Below, one piece after another: positions 48,628 through 57,810 of a stretch of 64,000 nucleotides of DNA (position 1 is the first letter of the stretch; each line of letters starts with the position of its first letter). Under the pieces are notes generated by a model. It did not search any database. It was given only the letters and a program-made list of their open reading frames with translations, and had not been told where the DNA came from. The stretch is from the NCBI RefSeq assembly GCF_015356115.1, contig NZ_CP063056.1, positions 682,001-746,000 on the forward strand, read 5' to 3'. The translations under genes were made by a program, and so were the position numbers. This stretch comes from Rodentibacter haemolyticus (GTDB lineage Bacteria; Pseudomonadota; Gammaproteobacteria; Enterobacterales; Pasteurellaceae).

Positions 48628-49872
48628 TTATGCCTTGTTTTTACGTTCTTCTTCCATACATACTGCGGCGGTAAATAACACGTCAGTCGATGAATTCAGT
48701 GCGGTTTCGGTGGAATCTTGTAAGATCCCGATAATAAAGCCTACTCCAATCATCTGTGCGGCGACATCATCAGACACGCCGAATAAACTACAAGCCAACG
48801 GAATCAATAATAATGAGCCACCGGCAACGCCCGATGCGCCACAGGCACAAAGCGCGGCAACGATACTCAATAACACGGCACTCACAAAAGAGACTTCAAT
48901 ACCTAAGGTATGAACGGCCGCTAACGTCAATATGGTAATCGTGATTGCAGCCCCCGCCATATTAATATTTGCGCCAAGCGGAATTGCCACGGAATAGGTT
49001 TCTTCATCAAGATTCAAACGTTTTGCCAAACCGATATTGACCGGAATATTTGCCGCTGAACTGCGTGTGAAGAATGCAGTAACGCCACTTTCGCGTACAC
49101 AAGTCCATACCAACGGATATGGATTTTTACGAATTTTCCAATAAACCAAAATAGGATTTAAAACAAATGCGGTGAATAACATTGTGCCGATCAACACCGA
49201 CAACAAATGTACATAACCACCTAACGCTTCAAGCCCTTTATCAGATAAGGTTTCGGCAACTAAACCGAATACCCCCAAAGGAGCAAATGAAATAATCACA
49301 TGCACAATTTTTGAAATCGCTTCAGCAAAATCCGCCACGACCTGTTTAGTGGATTCGGAAGCATAACGCAACGCAATCCCCAAACCGATAGACCACGCCA
49401 ACACGCCGATAAAGTTCGCTTTAAAAATGGCATTTAACGGATTATCCACCACATTAAGCACCAATGTTAATAAAACTTGGCTCACGGATTGAGGTGCAGA
49501 ACTTGCATCTTCTTTCACCGATAGTGCCACTTCGGAAGGAAAAAGCATACTTGCCACAACAGCCGCAACCGCCGCTAAAAACGTACCTAACAGATAAAGC
49601 ACGACTATTTCTTTCATATTGTTTTTTGAGCCGACTTTTTTATTTGCCAACGCCGCCATAACAAGGAAGAAAATTAAGATAGGCGCAACTGCACGTAAGG
49701 CTTTTACAAAAATTTGACCAAGCACACCCACCGTTGCGGCAAGATCAAAGCCTAAAGATTGTTGTAGGTATTTATTTGCCCACGCAACGAGGATTCCAAG
49801 GATAAGACCAATAGCAATTCGCTTTACCAAATTGCCTTGAAAAAGAAAATGTAATAAACGTGAAATATTCAT
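48628..49872 (-). CDS. sstT: Serine/threonine:Na+ symporter SstT
   Basis: A 414-residue DAACS-family carrier. It has LKAVAPILIFFLVMAALAN-like sequence (here LRAVAPILIF), the FFTRSSAANIPVN re-entrant serine loop, GANINMAGAAITITILTLAAVHTLGI, CGASGVAGGSLLLIPLAC and the C-terminal QDSTETALNSSTDVLFTAA, all specific for SstT. I use ATG 49870-49872, matching the remembered H. influenzae opening; an upstream in-frame ATG at 49911 has GGGGGA before it but lies inside a leader hairpin. The leader contains two stacked hairpins. Confidence 0.95.
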   Translation of the reverse strand: MNISRLLHFLFQGNLVKRIAIGLILGILVAWANKYLQQSLGFDLAATVGVLGQIFVKALRAVAPILIFFLVMAALANKKVGSKNNMKEIVVLYLLGTFLAAVAAVVASMLFPSEVALSVKEDASSAPQSVSQVLLTLVLNVVDNPLNAIFKANFIGVLAWSIGLGIALRYASESTKQVVADFAEAISKIVHVIISFAPLGVFGLVAETLSDKGLEALGGYVHLLSVLIGTMLFTAFVLNPILVYWKIRKNPYPLVWTCVRESGVTAFFTRSSAANIPVNIGLAKRLNLDEETYSVAIPLGANINMAGAAITITILTLAAVHTLGIEVSFVSAVLLSIVAALCACGASGVAGGSLLLIPLACSLFGVSDDVAAQMIGVGFIIGILQDSTETALNSSTDVLFTAAVCMEEERKNKA

Positions 49873-49904
49873 AATAATATTAAATAAAAGTAAGATTAAA
49901 CTTC

Positions 49905-49944
49905 GGATCATTGCTGATCCCCCCAAGCTAGGCAAAGATAGCTT
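49905..49944 (-). promoter_or_regulatory. Two-hairpin leader of sstT
   Basis: Hairpin AAGCTA...TAGCTT (49944-49925, minus reading) is followed by GGATCA-GCAA-TGATCC (49920-49905), the latter identical in its 16-base core to the typA terminator, but with no U-tract. It lies 33 bases upstream of the sstT ATG and may affect translation or transcription. Confidence 0.5.
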
Positions 49945-50061
49945 AAATTTTATTTAAAAGAAAACATTTTCTTCTCTTTTTTTAAGCGGTTAAGAGTTTT
50001 ACGACGTTTACTAGATTTTTTCTAAAATTTTACCAAATAAAAAAATTTTTTCTATCCTATG

Positions 50062-50091
50062 TTGACAGACTGTATAGAACACCAGTATATT
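50062..50091 (+). promoter_or_regulatory. Promoter with LexA (SOS) box between -35 and -10
   Basis: A consensus -35 TTGACA (50062-50067) and -10 TATATT (50086-50091) are 18 bases apart. The spacer holds CTGTATAGAACACCAG (50070-50085), a CTG-N10-CAG LexA site. A second, degenerate site CTGTATAAATAACCAA lies at 50097-50112. LexA binding here would block RNA polymerase until DNA damage. Confidence 0.85.
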
Positions 50092-50138
50092 ATCACCTGT
50101 ATAAATAACCAATTATTTTTTAACCAAAGGAAAACCAG

Positions 50139-50585
50139 ATGATGAATTACGCAAATACCTCCGCTCAAAATGACATAACGTTTTCTTATCATCCGATGCC
50201 ATTTTTCAACGATATTGAAAAAGGATCCACATTCAGTAAAAAGTTGGATCTAAATCTCTACTGCATTAAACGTCCACAACAAACCTGTTTTATTCGCGTA
50301 ACGAATCCGAATATGCTTGCATGGGGGATTGAACGGGGCGATATGTTAGTCGTTGAAAAAAACGAAATGCTTTCGGAAGGGGATCTTGTGGTGCTTGAAG
50401 TTGAAAATGAATTTCACGTTTATGAGTTTATCGCACATAACAATGAGTTTATGTTTATGGCACTTGATTCTCAAATGAAAAATATTAAAACTAAAAATTG
50501 GGCAGATTTACCAATTGTCGGCACGGTAACAAATACGATCCATCAAATTCAGCCGAAACGTAATACTCTGAAATTTGCCGCTTAA
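50139..50585 (+). CDS. UmuD/LexA-like S24-fold protein lacking the Ser-Lys catalytic dyad
   Basis: A 148-residue protein with the UmuD-like core: LDLNLYCIKRPQQTCFIRVTNPNMLAWGIERGDMLVVEK, GDLVVLEVENEFHVYEF and LPIVGTVTNTIHQI. In UmuD/LexA the nucleophile Ser lies where Asn58 is here (TNPNML versus SGDSMI), and the general-base Lys lies where Tyr95 is here (EFHVYEF versus EFTVKKL). The Cys-Gly cleavage site is also changed, to Lys28-Gly29. It should therefore not self-cleave. The promoter carries a LexA box, so it is an SOS gene, but umuC is absent nearby. I recall H. influenzae SOS genes including a UmuD homologue called impA; this may be its orthologue. Confidence 0.85.
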   Translation: MMNYANTSAQNDITFSYHPMPFFNDIEKGSTFSKKLDLNLYCIKRPQQTCFIRVTNPNMLAWGIERGDMLVVEKNEMLSEGDLVVLEVENEFHVYEFIAHNNEFMFMALDSQMKNIKTKNWADLPIVGTVTNTIHQIQPKRNTLKFAA

Positions 50586-50601
50586 TGTAAAAAGTGCGGT
50601 C

Positions 50602-50632
50602 ATAAAATTCTCTTTATGCGGCTGATACATAA
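50602..50632. repeat. Short dispersed intergenic repeat, copy 2
   Basis: Same 17-base core ATAAAATTCTCTTTATG as at 47516, here with CATAAA/TTTATG arms around ATTCTC, and followed by NNCTGNNNCATAAT. It adjoins an uptake signal at about 50592. Confidence 0.5.
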
Positions 50633-50671
50633 TACCCAATTTAATGACAGCACTTTAAATTATGCAGAACC

Positions 50672-51628
50672 TTAATCATAAAGATCTTCGCCTTCTTTAC
50701 GGGTTCGCAATAATTGTAAGATCCAAACATATTGCTCCGGTGTCGGCGTGACAAAAGACTCGATTTCTTCATTCATCGCACGGGCGGATTGTTCGGGATC
50801 ATCACTAAGTTCCATAGCGGGGTGAATTTCCATTTCATATTTTCCACTTTCGGCATTGTAACGCGGGAACATCGGGATAACGACCGCTTTAGCAAGTTTC
50901 GCCATTTTGTTTAATCCCGGTAAGGTTGCTTTATAAGTCGCGAAGAAATCAACAAATACGCTCTGCTCTGCACCAAAATCTTCATCGGGCAAGTAATAAC
51001 CCATCTCGCCTTTACGCACATAATTTAAAAAGGGCTTAATGCCGTTTTGGCGTGCGTGCATCTTTCCTCCAAAACGCTGGCGAGTAATCGTCCAAAGCCA
51101 ATCGACCAAAGGATTCCGATGAGGATTATACATTGAGGTCATCGGCATACCATGAGTGTGTAAAATAATACCGGAGGCATCAATCGCCCAGCCGTGCGGT
51201 ACCATCAAAATAATGTTATATCCTTCCGCTTTCGCTTTTTGAATATACTCAATGCCAATAAACTCGCTGCGTTTTTGTAAATGCTTTTTGGAACGAACGG
51301 CAATCTCGCCGATACCGAACATCACCTGCCCGACAACGGCAAACATTTTATCAATCACTTGTTCACGTTGTTGTTCCGTCCAATTCGGAAAACATAATTG
51401 CAAATTGGTTTGTGCCCGCTTACGTTGCTTTAACGCTTTACGTCCAATCCATTTACCCAGCTTTCCGCCAATCTTATCGCGCAGTCGAAAAGGAATCATC
51501 GCCAACAACAATAAAAAGAGAATGCCAACCCATATTCCCCAATATTGAGGTTTTAAATACGACCACGAAAAATGAGGTTCATAACCAACTCGAGCCGTTA
51601 AGCGTATATTTTTTTGAGAATCCATCAT
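50672..51628 (-). CDS. lpxM: Lipid A myristoyltransferase-family acyltransferase
   Basis: A 318-residue LPLAT-family enzyme that adds a secondary acyl chain to Kdo2-lipid A. An N-terminal helix (about residues 28-46) anchors it; the active-site HX4D motif is VPHGWAID (His145, Asp150), as in MsbB/LpxM. TSMYNPHRNPLVDWL and GYYLPDEDFGAEQSVFVDFFATYKATLPGL follow. HGWAID and the order lpxM-yfcA match msbB in H. influenzae. Chain specificity is not determined here. Confidence 0.93.
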   Translation of the reverse strand: MMDSQKNIRLTARVGYEPHFSWSYLKPQYWGIWVGILFLLLLAMIPFRLRDKIGGKLGKWIGRKALKQRKRAQTNLQLCFPNWTEQQREQVIDKMFAVVGQVMFGIGEIAVRSKKHLQKRSEFIGIEYIQKAKAEGYNIILMVPHGWAIDASGIILHTHGMPMTSMYNPHRNPLVDWLWTITRQRFGGKMHARQNGIKPFLNYVRKGEMGYYLPDEDFGAEQSVFVDFFATYKATLPGLNKMAKLAKAVVIPMFPRYNAESGKYEMEIHPAMELSDDPEQSARAMNEEIESFVTPTPEQYVWILQLLRTRKEGEDLYD

Positions 51629-51657
51629 AATAAAATTATTGCGAAATCGACCGCACT

Positions 51658-52425
51658 TTAAAAATTAAACCAACCTTGATCATACGCCATTTTTGCGGTC
51701 ATAATGAACGACATAATGACAACCATCGGGCGAATAAGCGCCTTGCCTCTTGTCATCACCATTTTTGCACCCCAATTTGCCCCTAGAATGCTGCCCAGCA
51801 GCATCACAATCCCAACTGTCCATAAGATTTGTCCGCCGGCTAAGAAAAATAAAAAAGAAGCAAGGTTTGAGGTAAAGTTCATCACTTTGGCATGTGCGGT
51901 TGCTTTCGCCAAATTAAATCCCAATAGCACTACACAAGTCAAACTCATAATGGAGCCGGTTCCCGGTCCAAAAAAACCATCATAAAAACCTAAAAAAGGG
52001 CTAACTATTAAGCCGAATACAACATAATTTAAACGCTGTTTACGATCACTTTCCCCCAATCTTGGGGTAAATAAAAAATACAGTCCGATAGCGAGAATCA
52101 ACCATGGTAGCAATTTTTTGAAAACCGATACTTCCATTAACTGAATTAAAATCGTGCCTGTGGCAGAACCAAGAAAAACACAGATGAGAATAAACCAAAA
52201 TTCCCGCAAGTTGACCGCTCTTTTACGTAGAAAGTACATACTGGCTGAAAATGCGCCGCCCATTGCTTGTAATTTATTTGTGCCTAAAGCGGCAGCCGGG
52301 GGGATACCTGTCATCAGCAAGGCAGGAATGGTAATTAACCCACCCCCACCTGCAATCGCATCAATAAATGCGGCAACAAACGCCACAACGAAAAGTATCG
52401 CTAAAACATCAATGCCTAGTTCCAT
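51658..52425 (-). CDS. yfcA: TSUP/TauE-SafE family permease (YfcA-like)
   Basis: A 255-residue inner-membrane protein with eight predicted helices in two pseudo-repeats. The signatures GGGGLITIPALLMTGIPPAAALGTNKLQ (near residue 26) and GFYDGFFGPGTGSIM with TAHAKVMNFTSNLASF (second half) are typical of YfcA. TSUP proteins carry sulfonates, sulfite or related anions; this member has no proven substrate. It is between lpxM and mepA, as in H. influenzae. Confidence 0.88.
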   Translation of the reverse strand: MELGIDVLAILFVVAFVAAFIDAIAGGGGLITIPALLMTGIPPAAALGTNKLQAMGGAFSASMYFLRKRAVNLREFWFILICVFLGSATGTILIQLMEVSVFKKLLPWLILAIGLYFLFTPRLGESDRKQRLNYVVFGLIVSPFLGFYDGFFGPGTGSIMSLTCVVLLGFNLAKATAHAKVMNFTSNLASFLFFLAGGQILWTVGIVMLLGSILGANWGAKMVMTRGKALIRPMVVIMSFIMTAKMAYDQGWFNF

Positions 52426-52449
52426 ATTATTTTCTCGATCTCTTAGCCT

Positions 52450-53310
52450 TTATTCTAACCATTCGTGTCGATTCGGTGAATTTAGCACTTGTTGACATAA
52501 AAAGGGTTCAGGCGGAATAACTTTAGGTTTGCTTGTCTCGGTACTTGGTTTTTTCGGTTCAAACCATGAGTAAAGTTCATTACCGCAACCGTCCCCGGCA
52601 GGAATCGGAGCTTGATCTTCGCAATATGCGGCATCAGCAGGACATTTTAAACGTACGTGAAAGTGCGAATCATGACCAAACCAAGGACGGATTTTATGTA
52701 ACCACCCTCGATCATTGCTGGCTGTTTGACAAAGTTTTAACTTAATCGCCGGATTTACAAAAATACGGGTAACATTCGGATCTGCTGCCGCCAACTTAAT
52801 AAGCGTTGCGTGGTGGTTATTCCATACCCGTTCATCAACCCGTTGTGCTTGGCGATTAACAACCAGTAATCCTTTTCCATCAGAATTAAGGGCATCCTTA
52901 TCCGACATCGCCCCCATACGCAACCAAATATCCGCATCCAAGCCCATTTGATGACTTGCGTGCCCCGTTAAAAAACGCCCGCCCCCCGGCATCGCGATAT
53001 CGCCCACAAGCATTGTCGGTAAACCTGCGGCTTTGGCTCTTTCCCCTAAACGTTTAAGATATTGAATCATATCCGGATGTCCGTAATAACGATTGCGGTT
53101 CATACGAATCACTTGATAACCTTCTCCCTTTGCAGGTAAAGCTTGTGCGCCGATAATACAGCCGTTTGAATAACTACCGATGGGGTTAGCTTTACCGTCA
53201 CCACTTGGAATAGGACGTTTAATTTGTTGCCAATCTTTTGGTAAGGCTTGTAAATTTAAAGAAAAAAGTGCGGTAAAAATGACCGCAGTTTTTAGTAAAA
53301 ATTTTTCCAT
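52450..53310 (-). CDS. mepA: Penicillin-insensitive murein endopeptidase MepA
   Basis: A 286-residue periplasmic zinc metallopeptidase of the LAS group cleaving DD and LD cross-links in peptidoglycan. A signal peptide (MEKFLLKTAVIF to NLQA, about residue 22) precedes the conserved GSYSNGCIIGA, HASHQMGLDADIWLRM (zinc His/Asp) and PWFGHDSHFHVRLKCP (zinc His) segments. The ATG at 53308-53310 puts the signal peptide at the N-terminus; a 37-residue upstream reading lacks support. It lies next to aroC, as in E. coli. Confidence 0.95.
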   Translation of the reverse strand: MEKFLLKTAVIFTALFSLNLQALPKDWQQIKRPIPSGDGKANPIGSYSNGCIIGAQALPAKGEGYQVIRMNRNRYYGHPDMIQYLKRLGERAKAAGLPTMLVGDIAMPGGGRFLTGHASHQMGLDADIWLRMGAMSDKDALNSDGKGLLVVNRQAQRVDERVWNNHHATLIKLAAADPNVTRIFVNPAIKLKLCQTASNDRGWLHKIRPWFGHDSHFHVRLKCPADAAYCEDQAPIPAGDGCGNELYSWFEPKKPSTETSKPKVIPPEPFLCQQVLNSPNRHEWLE

Positions 53311-53353
53311 TTTGGAACTCATTTTATCGGTTATACCACAGTTACACGATATA

Positions 53354-54427
53354 TTATTTGCACTGAGCTTTAAAGCGTAATAGGTGATCCAATAACACAA
53401 TCGCCACCATGGCTTCTGCAATAGGTACGGCGCGAATCCCTACGCAAGGATCGTGACGGCCTTTCGTAACAACCTCTACCGGTTCACCCGTTAAATTGAT
53501 AGAACGGCCCGGAATGGTGATACTGGAAGTCGGTTTCAAAGCGATTGTTGCAATAATCGGTTGACCTGAACTAATACCGCCCAGAATGCCACCGGCGTGA
53601 TTGCTTTCAAAACCCGTCGGGGTCATTTCATCACGGTGTTGGCTTCCCCGCTGTTTCACTACGTCAAAACCATCGCCGATTTCTACCCCTTTCACGGCAT
53701 TAATACCCATCAATGCGTGCGCAAGATCCGCATCCAAACGATCGAATACAGGCTCGCCTAGCCCTACGGGGACGTTTTCGGCAATCACCGTAAGTTTCGC
53801 ACCAATCGAATCGCCTTCCTTTTTCAACTCGCGAATTAATTCATCAAATTTTTCGACCGCACTTTCATCAGGACAGAAAAACGGATTGCCGTTTACTTTT
53901 TCCCAATCAATCTTTCCGACGATTTGCGGTGCAATTTTTACTTCACCGATTTGACTTAAAAAACCACGTACTTCTATGCCGAATTGTTCCCGCAAATATT
54001 TTTTGGCGATAGCACCTGCCGCTACACGCATTGCGGTTTCACGCGCAGAAGAACGCCCGCCGCCACGATAATCGCGAATCCCGTATTTCTGTTGATAGGT
54101 AAAATCAGCGTGTCCCGGTCGGAAGCGATCTTTAATTTCGCCATAATCTTGAGAACGTTGATCGCTGTTTTTAATGATCATACCAATGCTGGTACCGGTG
54201 GTTTTACCTTCAAAAACGCCGGACAAAATTTGCACTTCATCCGCTTCACGGCGTGGCGTCGTGTAACGGGATATCCCCGGTTTACGACGGTCTAAATCAG
54301 GTTGGATATCCGCTTCGGACAATGCCATATTCGGTGGAACGCCATCTACAATACAACCCAGTGCAATGCCGTGCGATTCACCAAAGGTTGTTACGCGGAA
54401 AAATTGTCCAATTGTGTTGCCAGCCAT
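53354..54427 (-). CDS. aroC: Chorismate synthase
   Basis: A 357-residue FMN-dependent lyase making chorismate from EPSP. The three family signatures are present: GESHGIALGCIVDGVPP (residues 16-32), GGGRSSARETAMRVAAG and GPD-like RHDPCVGIRAVPIAEAM. Its product is the substrate of MenF encoded in the same window. Uptake signal near 53858. Neighbours mepA and mscK match H. influenzae order. Confidence 0.98.
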   Translation of the reverse strand: MAGNTIGQFFRVTTFGESHGIALGCIVDGVPPNMALSEADIQPDLDRRKPGISRYTTPRREADEVQILSGVFEGKTTGTSIGMIIKNSDQRSQDYGEIKDRFRPGHADFTYQQKYGIRDYRGGGRSSARETAMRVAAGAIAKKYLREQFGIEVRGFLSQIGEVKIAPQIVGKIDWEKVNGNPFFCPDESAVEKFDELIRELKKEGDSIGAKLTVIAENVPVGLGEPVFDRLDADLAHALMGINAVKGVEIGDGFDVVKQRGSQHRDEMTPTGFESNHAGGILGGISSGQPIIATIALKPTSSITIPGRSINLTGEPVEVVTKGRHDPCVGIRAVPIAEAMVAIVLLDHLLRFKAQCK

Positions 54428-54447
54428 ACTTTACCTCTTGTTTTCTC

Positions 54448-57400
54448 TTATTTTACGGCTAATTTTGTGCTATTCGCCTCTACGAAAGATATTTCTTCAC
54501 CCGTATCATTATTTTTAATAAAAACATCAAGTTGATTAAATGCAATATCAATATTATTTTCAGCAAAGAGTTCGTTAATTCGGCGATTGAGTGCATCAAT
54601 GGTATTTGTGCGCTCAGAAAGCTGTCCGACATAAACACGCAATTCGTGATCCAATGTGCTTGCACCAAAGGTGAGGAAAAATGCTCTCGGCTCAGGCTCT
54701 TTTAAAACCGCCGGCTGCTCATTAGCTGCCTGAAGCAATAATTTTTTCACCAATTCTAAATCGGAGCCATAAGCGACACCTACACTCACCACTAAACGTG
54801 TCATTGTATTTGAAAGCGCCCAGTTGATCACCTGTCCCGTAACAAAGGATTTATTCGGTACAATCACCTCTTTACGATCAAAATCAATTAATGTAATCGC
54901 ACGAATCCGAATCTTCGCAACCGTACCGCTTACGCCGTTAATTGTTACCGTATCTCCCACACGAATCGGACGTTCAAAAAGCAAGATAATACCGGAAACA
55001 AAGTTTGCGAAGATTTCTTGCATACCGAAACCAAGACCAACAGAAAGTGCGGCAAATAACCATTGTAATTTCGACCAAGACATTCCCAACGTTGCGAACG
55101 CCCATGCCCCACCAACGGCAACGATAATATAGGTTAATAATGTCGTGATAGTGTAAGGCGTTCCTTGTGATAATTTCAGACGTGAGAAAAGCATCACTTC
55201 TAAAATACCTGAAATATTCCGTACCAATACATATGTGATCACCACGATAACCAAAGCGACCAATAAATTAAAGAGCGTGATACTTTCCGTTACATTCGCA
55301 CCATCTACAACAGAAATCTGTTGCCATAACGTAATATCCCGTAAATAGCTGGCAACCGTGACGAGATCCGACCAAACAAAGTAGAAAATGGCGAATAATG
55401 CCGTCCAGATAAAGAGATCGGCAAAACGTAACAATTGATTTCTCACTTCATTTAACGCTAATCCTTCCTCTTGATCATTCATTACAACCACATCGTCCGA
55501 AGGCGAACCATCGTTAAATTCTTCCGCTTTTTGACGACGTTTTTCCATTAAACGGCGATGAGCCAAACGGCGTGAGGATACCGTAATACCACGATAAATG
55601 ACGTTACGTAGAATAAACCAAATACACCAAGCAATATAAGAATTGATAATATGTTGGATAAGATTCAACACAGTGTAGTAATATCCCAACACTACTAAGA
55701 TGATAAACCCGATTGGTGTGAGTTGCAGTAGAATCTGAATCACTTTTACGATGATATTATTACGCTGTGATTGATGTTCTTCATAAGCACGCAATGCACG
55801 ATTAAAACGCGGTGCAATAATCACAAGACAGAAAACAAGCGAGGCAATGGTAATCAGTTCACCCAATACATCATTTGCCAAACCATTATCCATCACGTGG
55901 CTAAATACCGAAGTATTTAATAACAGCACAACCGCAATAATGATACGTTTTACTACGCCACGAAATCTTTCCGCATCCGCTTGAGCAAAGCCAAAATGTT
56001 GCACAAAAATGCCGTTTGGACGATAAATCGCAAACCACACGTTAAAGAACCACCAGTATCCCGCCATTCGGAACGACCAATCCCAAAATTCCTGCGGATT
56101 ACGGAAGAAGAAAAAGCCGATTAATTGACAAACCGCTAAAAACCAAAGCGTGCCGGATAAATTTAATAAACCGGTTAATATCAATGCCATCGGTGTGTGC
56201 CATTGGGTATCCGCTCGCAATGTATTTATTTCACCGTTGATCATTGCCAAACGTTGTTTAATTCTTGGTTTGAATTTTAAAATCGCCCCGCCGACCAGTA
56301 GTAGGATAAAGGCATAAGTGAGTAATGACGGCAAATTGTCATAATTAGTCGGCAATCCTAGATGTTTCACGATACCATTAAATTGTTCATTTAATGACAT
56401 TGGTAACATTTTCAACCAATCCAAATTTATCGGATTATTACTTTTCACCCAAAAACTTTGTTGTTCCAACTTTGACTGAATTTGATCACTAATCTGCGTA
56501 ATTTGCTGTTGGGTGAGTTCTAAAGAAATCGCCAAATTTAACTGATTATTTAATGATTTAATAAGATCAGACCCCATTTTACGGCGTTCCGTAAACAAAC
56601 TTATTAACTGTGTCTTTTCTGCCACTGTAAAGGTTTGATTTTCGTCCGTTTCAATTTTTTGAATATAGGCGTCAAGATCGTATAGCTCATTACGGCGTTG
56701 GGTAATATCAAAAATTTGCACCCGTAAATCGGCAATTTCCTTTGATAGCCCTTGAATATTTAAGTTTGTCGGTAATTTTTGTTTTTGTTGTTGAATAATG
56801 CGTGAAAGCACCAACGTTCCTTGTAAAGCACTAATTTGTTCATCAAGGGTACGTTGCGTTTGAGTTAAGTTATCCAATACATTACGCATTCTGAGCTCAT
56901 CTTGCGTTAATGTGTTTGTTTTTTCCGTTTGCTGTAGCAACAACTGACTTAACTGAGCATTAAAATCCAAGGTTTTTTGAATGTAGTCATTTTTAACCGC
57001 ACTTTGCTGGCGTTGCTGTGCCTGTTCAACCTTATTTTGGCTTTGTTCTAGATTTTTTTGGTTAATTACTTCTTGAATTGCCGCTATTTGTTGTTGCTGA
57101 AGCTGCTGTTTCATATTCAACAAGTCATAGCGACTTTGGTAAAGCAAAGAAAGCTGATCACTGTTTTTCAATAACGTTTGATTGGCCTTATTTTTAAGAT
57201 CAATAAGCTGCAACTCCAACTGATATTGTTGTTGCAATTCGCTACTTAACGAGCTATCGGAAAGTTGTTGATTCAATTCTTGGCTACGTTTTAAATTATC
57301 CGCCAATGCGGTTTGTGCACGTTCTGAGACGGAACTCTGTCCGGCAACCAAAGTATTAGCCGCTGTCAATTCAATTTGCGTTTCCTGCTGCTGAGCATTT

Positions 57401-57786
57401 AGTTTATCAAGGGTCTCTTGTAAATTATCTAATGAGCTCTCCTTATAATCATCAGATTTTACCTGCTCCAATGATTTCTTCAGCCCCTGTAACTCCGCGT
57501 TATTTTTTTGGATCTCCGCATCCGCGCTGTTCAGGGCATCATCTAGTTCGTCATTATTTTTTTGCTGGGTTTGAATGCGTTGCAACAAATTAAGCGAAGC
57601 TTGCAACTGTTCTATTTTCGCTTTTTTCAACTCTCCATCAGCCATTTCCTGCGCAGCCGCCAAATCAGTCTTCAAGCTTTGCTCGGTCGGTAAAAATTTC
57701 GCCTGCTCCGCCACAGCCGGATAAGATAACGCGAAGCCCATAATAAGGCTTGCGGAAAGTGCGGTTAAAAAACGGGATAATTTCAT
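54448..57786 (-). CDS. mscK: Mechanosensitive channel MscK (KefA)
   Basis: A 1112-residue large MscS-family channel, similar in size to E. coli MscK. A signal peptide (residues 1-26, ending PAVA) precedes a long Gln-rich periplasmic coiled-coil region (about 30-440). Around ten helices follow, then the MscS core with LSVGLGFGMQEIFANFVSGIILLFERPIRVGDTVTINGVSGTVAKIRIRAITLID and the C-terminal cytoplasmic cage domain. The MscS pore helix motif is intact. It protects against hypo-osmotic shock and may sense K+. It is the largest gene in the window. Uptake signals near 56998 and 57757. Confidence 0.94.
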   Translation of the reverse strand: MKLSRFLTALSASLIMGFALSYPAVAEQAKFLPTEQSLKTDLAAAQEMADGELKKAKIEQLQASLNLLQRIQTQQKNNDELDDALNSADAEIQKNNAELQGLKKSLEQVKSDDYKESSLDNLQETLDKLNAQQQETQIELTAANTLVAGQSSVSERAQTALADNLKRSQELNQQLSDSSLSSELQQQYQLELQLIDLKNKANQTLLKNSDQLSLLYQSRYDLLNMKQQLQQQQIAAIQEVINQKNLEQSQNKVEQAQQRQQSAVKNDYIQKTLDFNAQLSQLLLQQTEKTNTLTQDELRMRNVLDNLTQTQRTLDEQISALQGTLVLSRIIQQQKQKLPTNLNIQGLSKEIADLRVQIFDITQRRNELYDLDAYIQKIETDENQTFTVAEKTQLISLFTERRKMGSDLIKSLNNQLNLAISLELTQQQITQISDQIQSKLEQQSFWVKSNNPINLDWLKMLPMSLNEQFNGIVKHLGLPTNYDNLPSLLTYAFILLLVGGAILKFKPRIKQRLAMINGEINTLRADTQWHTPMALILTGLLNLSGTLWFLAVCQLIGFFFFRNPQEFWDWSFRMAGYWWFFNVWFAIYRPNGIFVQHFGFAQADAERFRGVVKRIIIAVVLLLNTSVFSHVMDNGLANDVLGELITIASLVFCLVIIAPRFNRALRAYEEHQSQRNNIIVKVIQILLQLTPIGFIILVVLGYYYTVLNLIQHIINSYIAWCIWFILRNVIYRGITVSSRRLAHRRLMEKRRQKAEEFNDGSPSDDVVVMNDQEEGLALNEVRNQLLRFADLFIWTALFAIFYFVWSDLVTVASYLRDITLWQQISVVDGANVTESITLFNLLVALVIVVITYVLVRNISGILEVMLFSRLKLSQGTPYTITTLLTYIIVAVGGAWAFATLGMSWSKLQWLFAALSVGLGFGMQEIFANFVSGIILLFERPIRVGDTVTINGVSGTVAKIRIRAITLIDFDRKEVIVPNKSFVTGQVINWALSNTMTRLVVSVGVAYGSDLELVKKLLLQAANEQPAVLKEPEPRAFFLTFGASTLDHELRVYVGQLSERTNTIDALNRRINELFAENNIDIAFNQLDVFIKNNDTGEEISFVEANSTKLAVK

Positions 57787-57810
57787 ATTCTTCCTATGTT
57801 GTTATATTTT

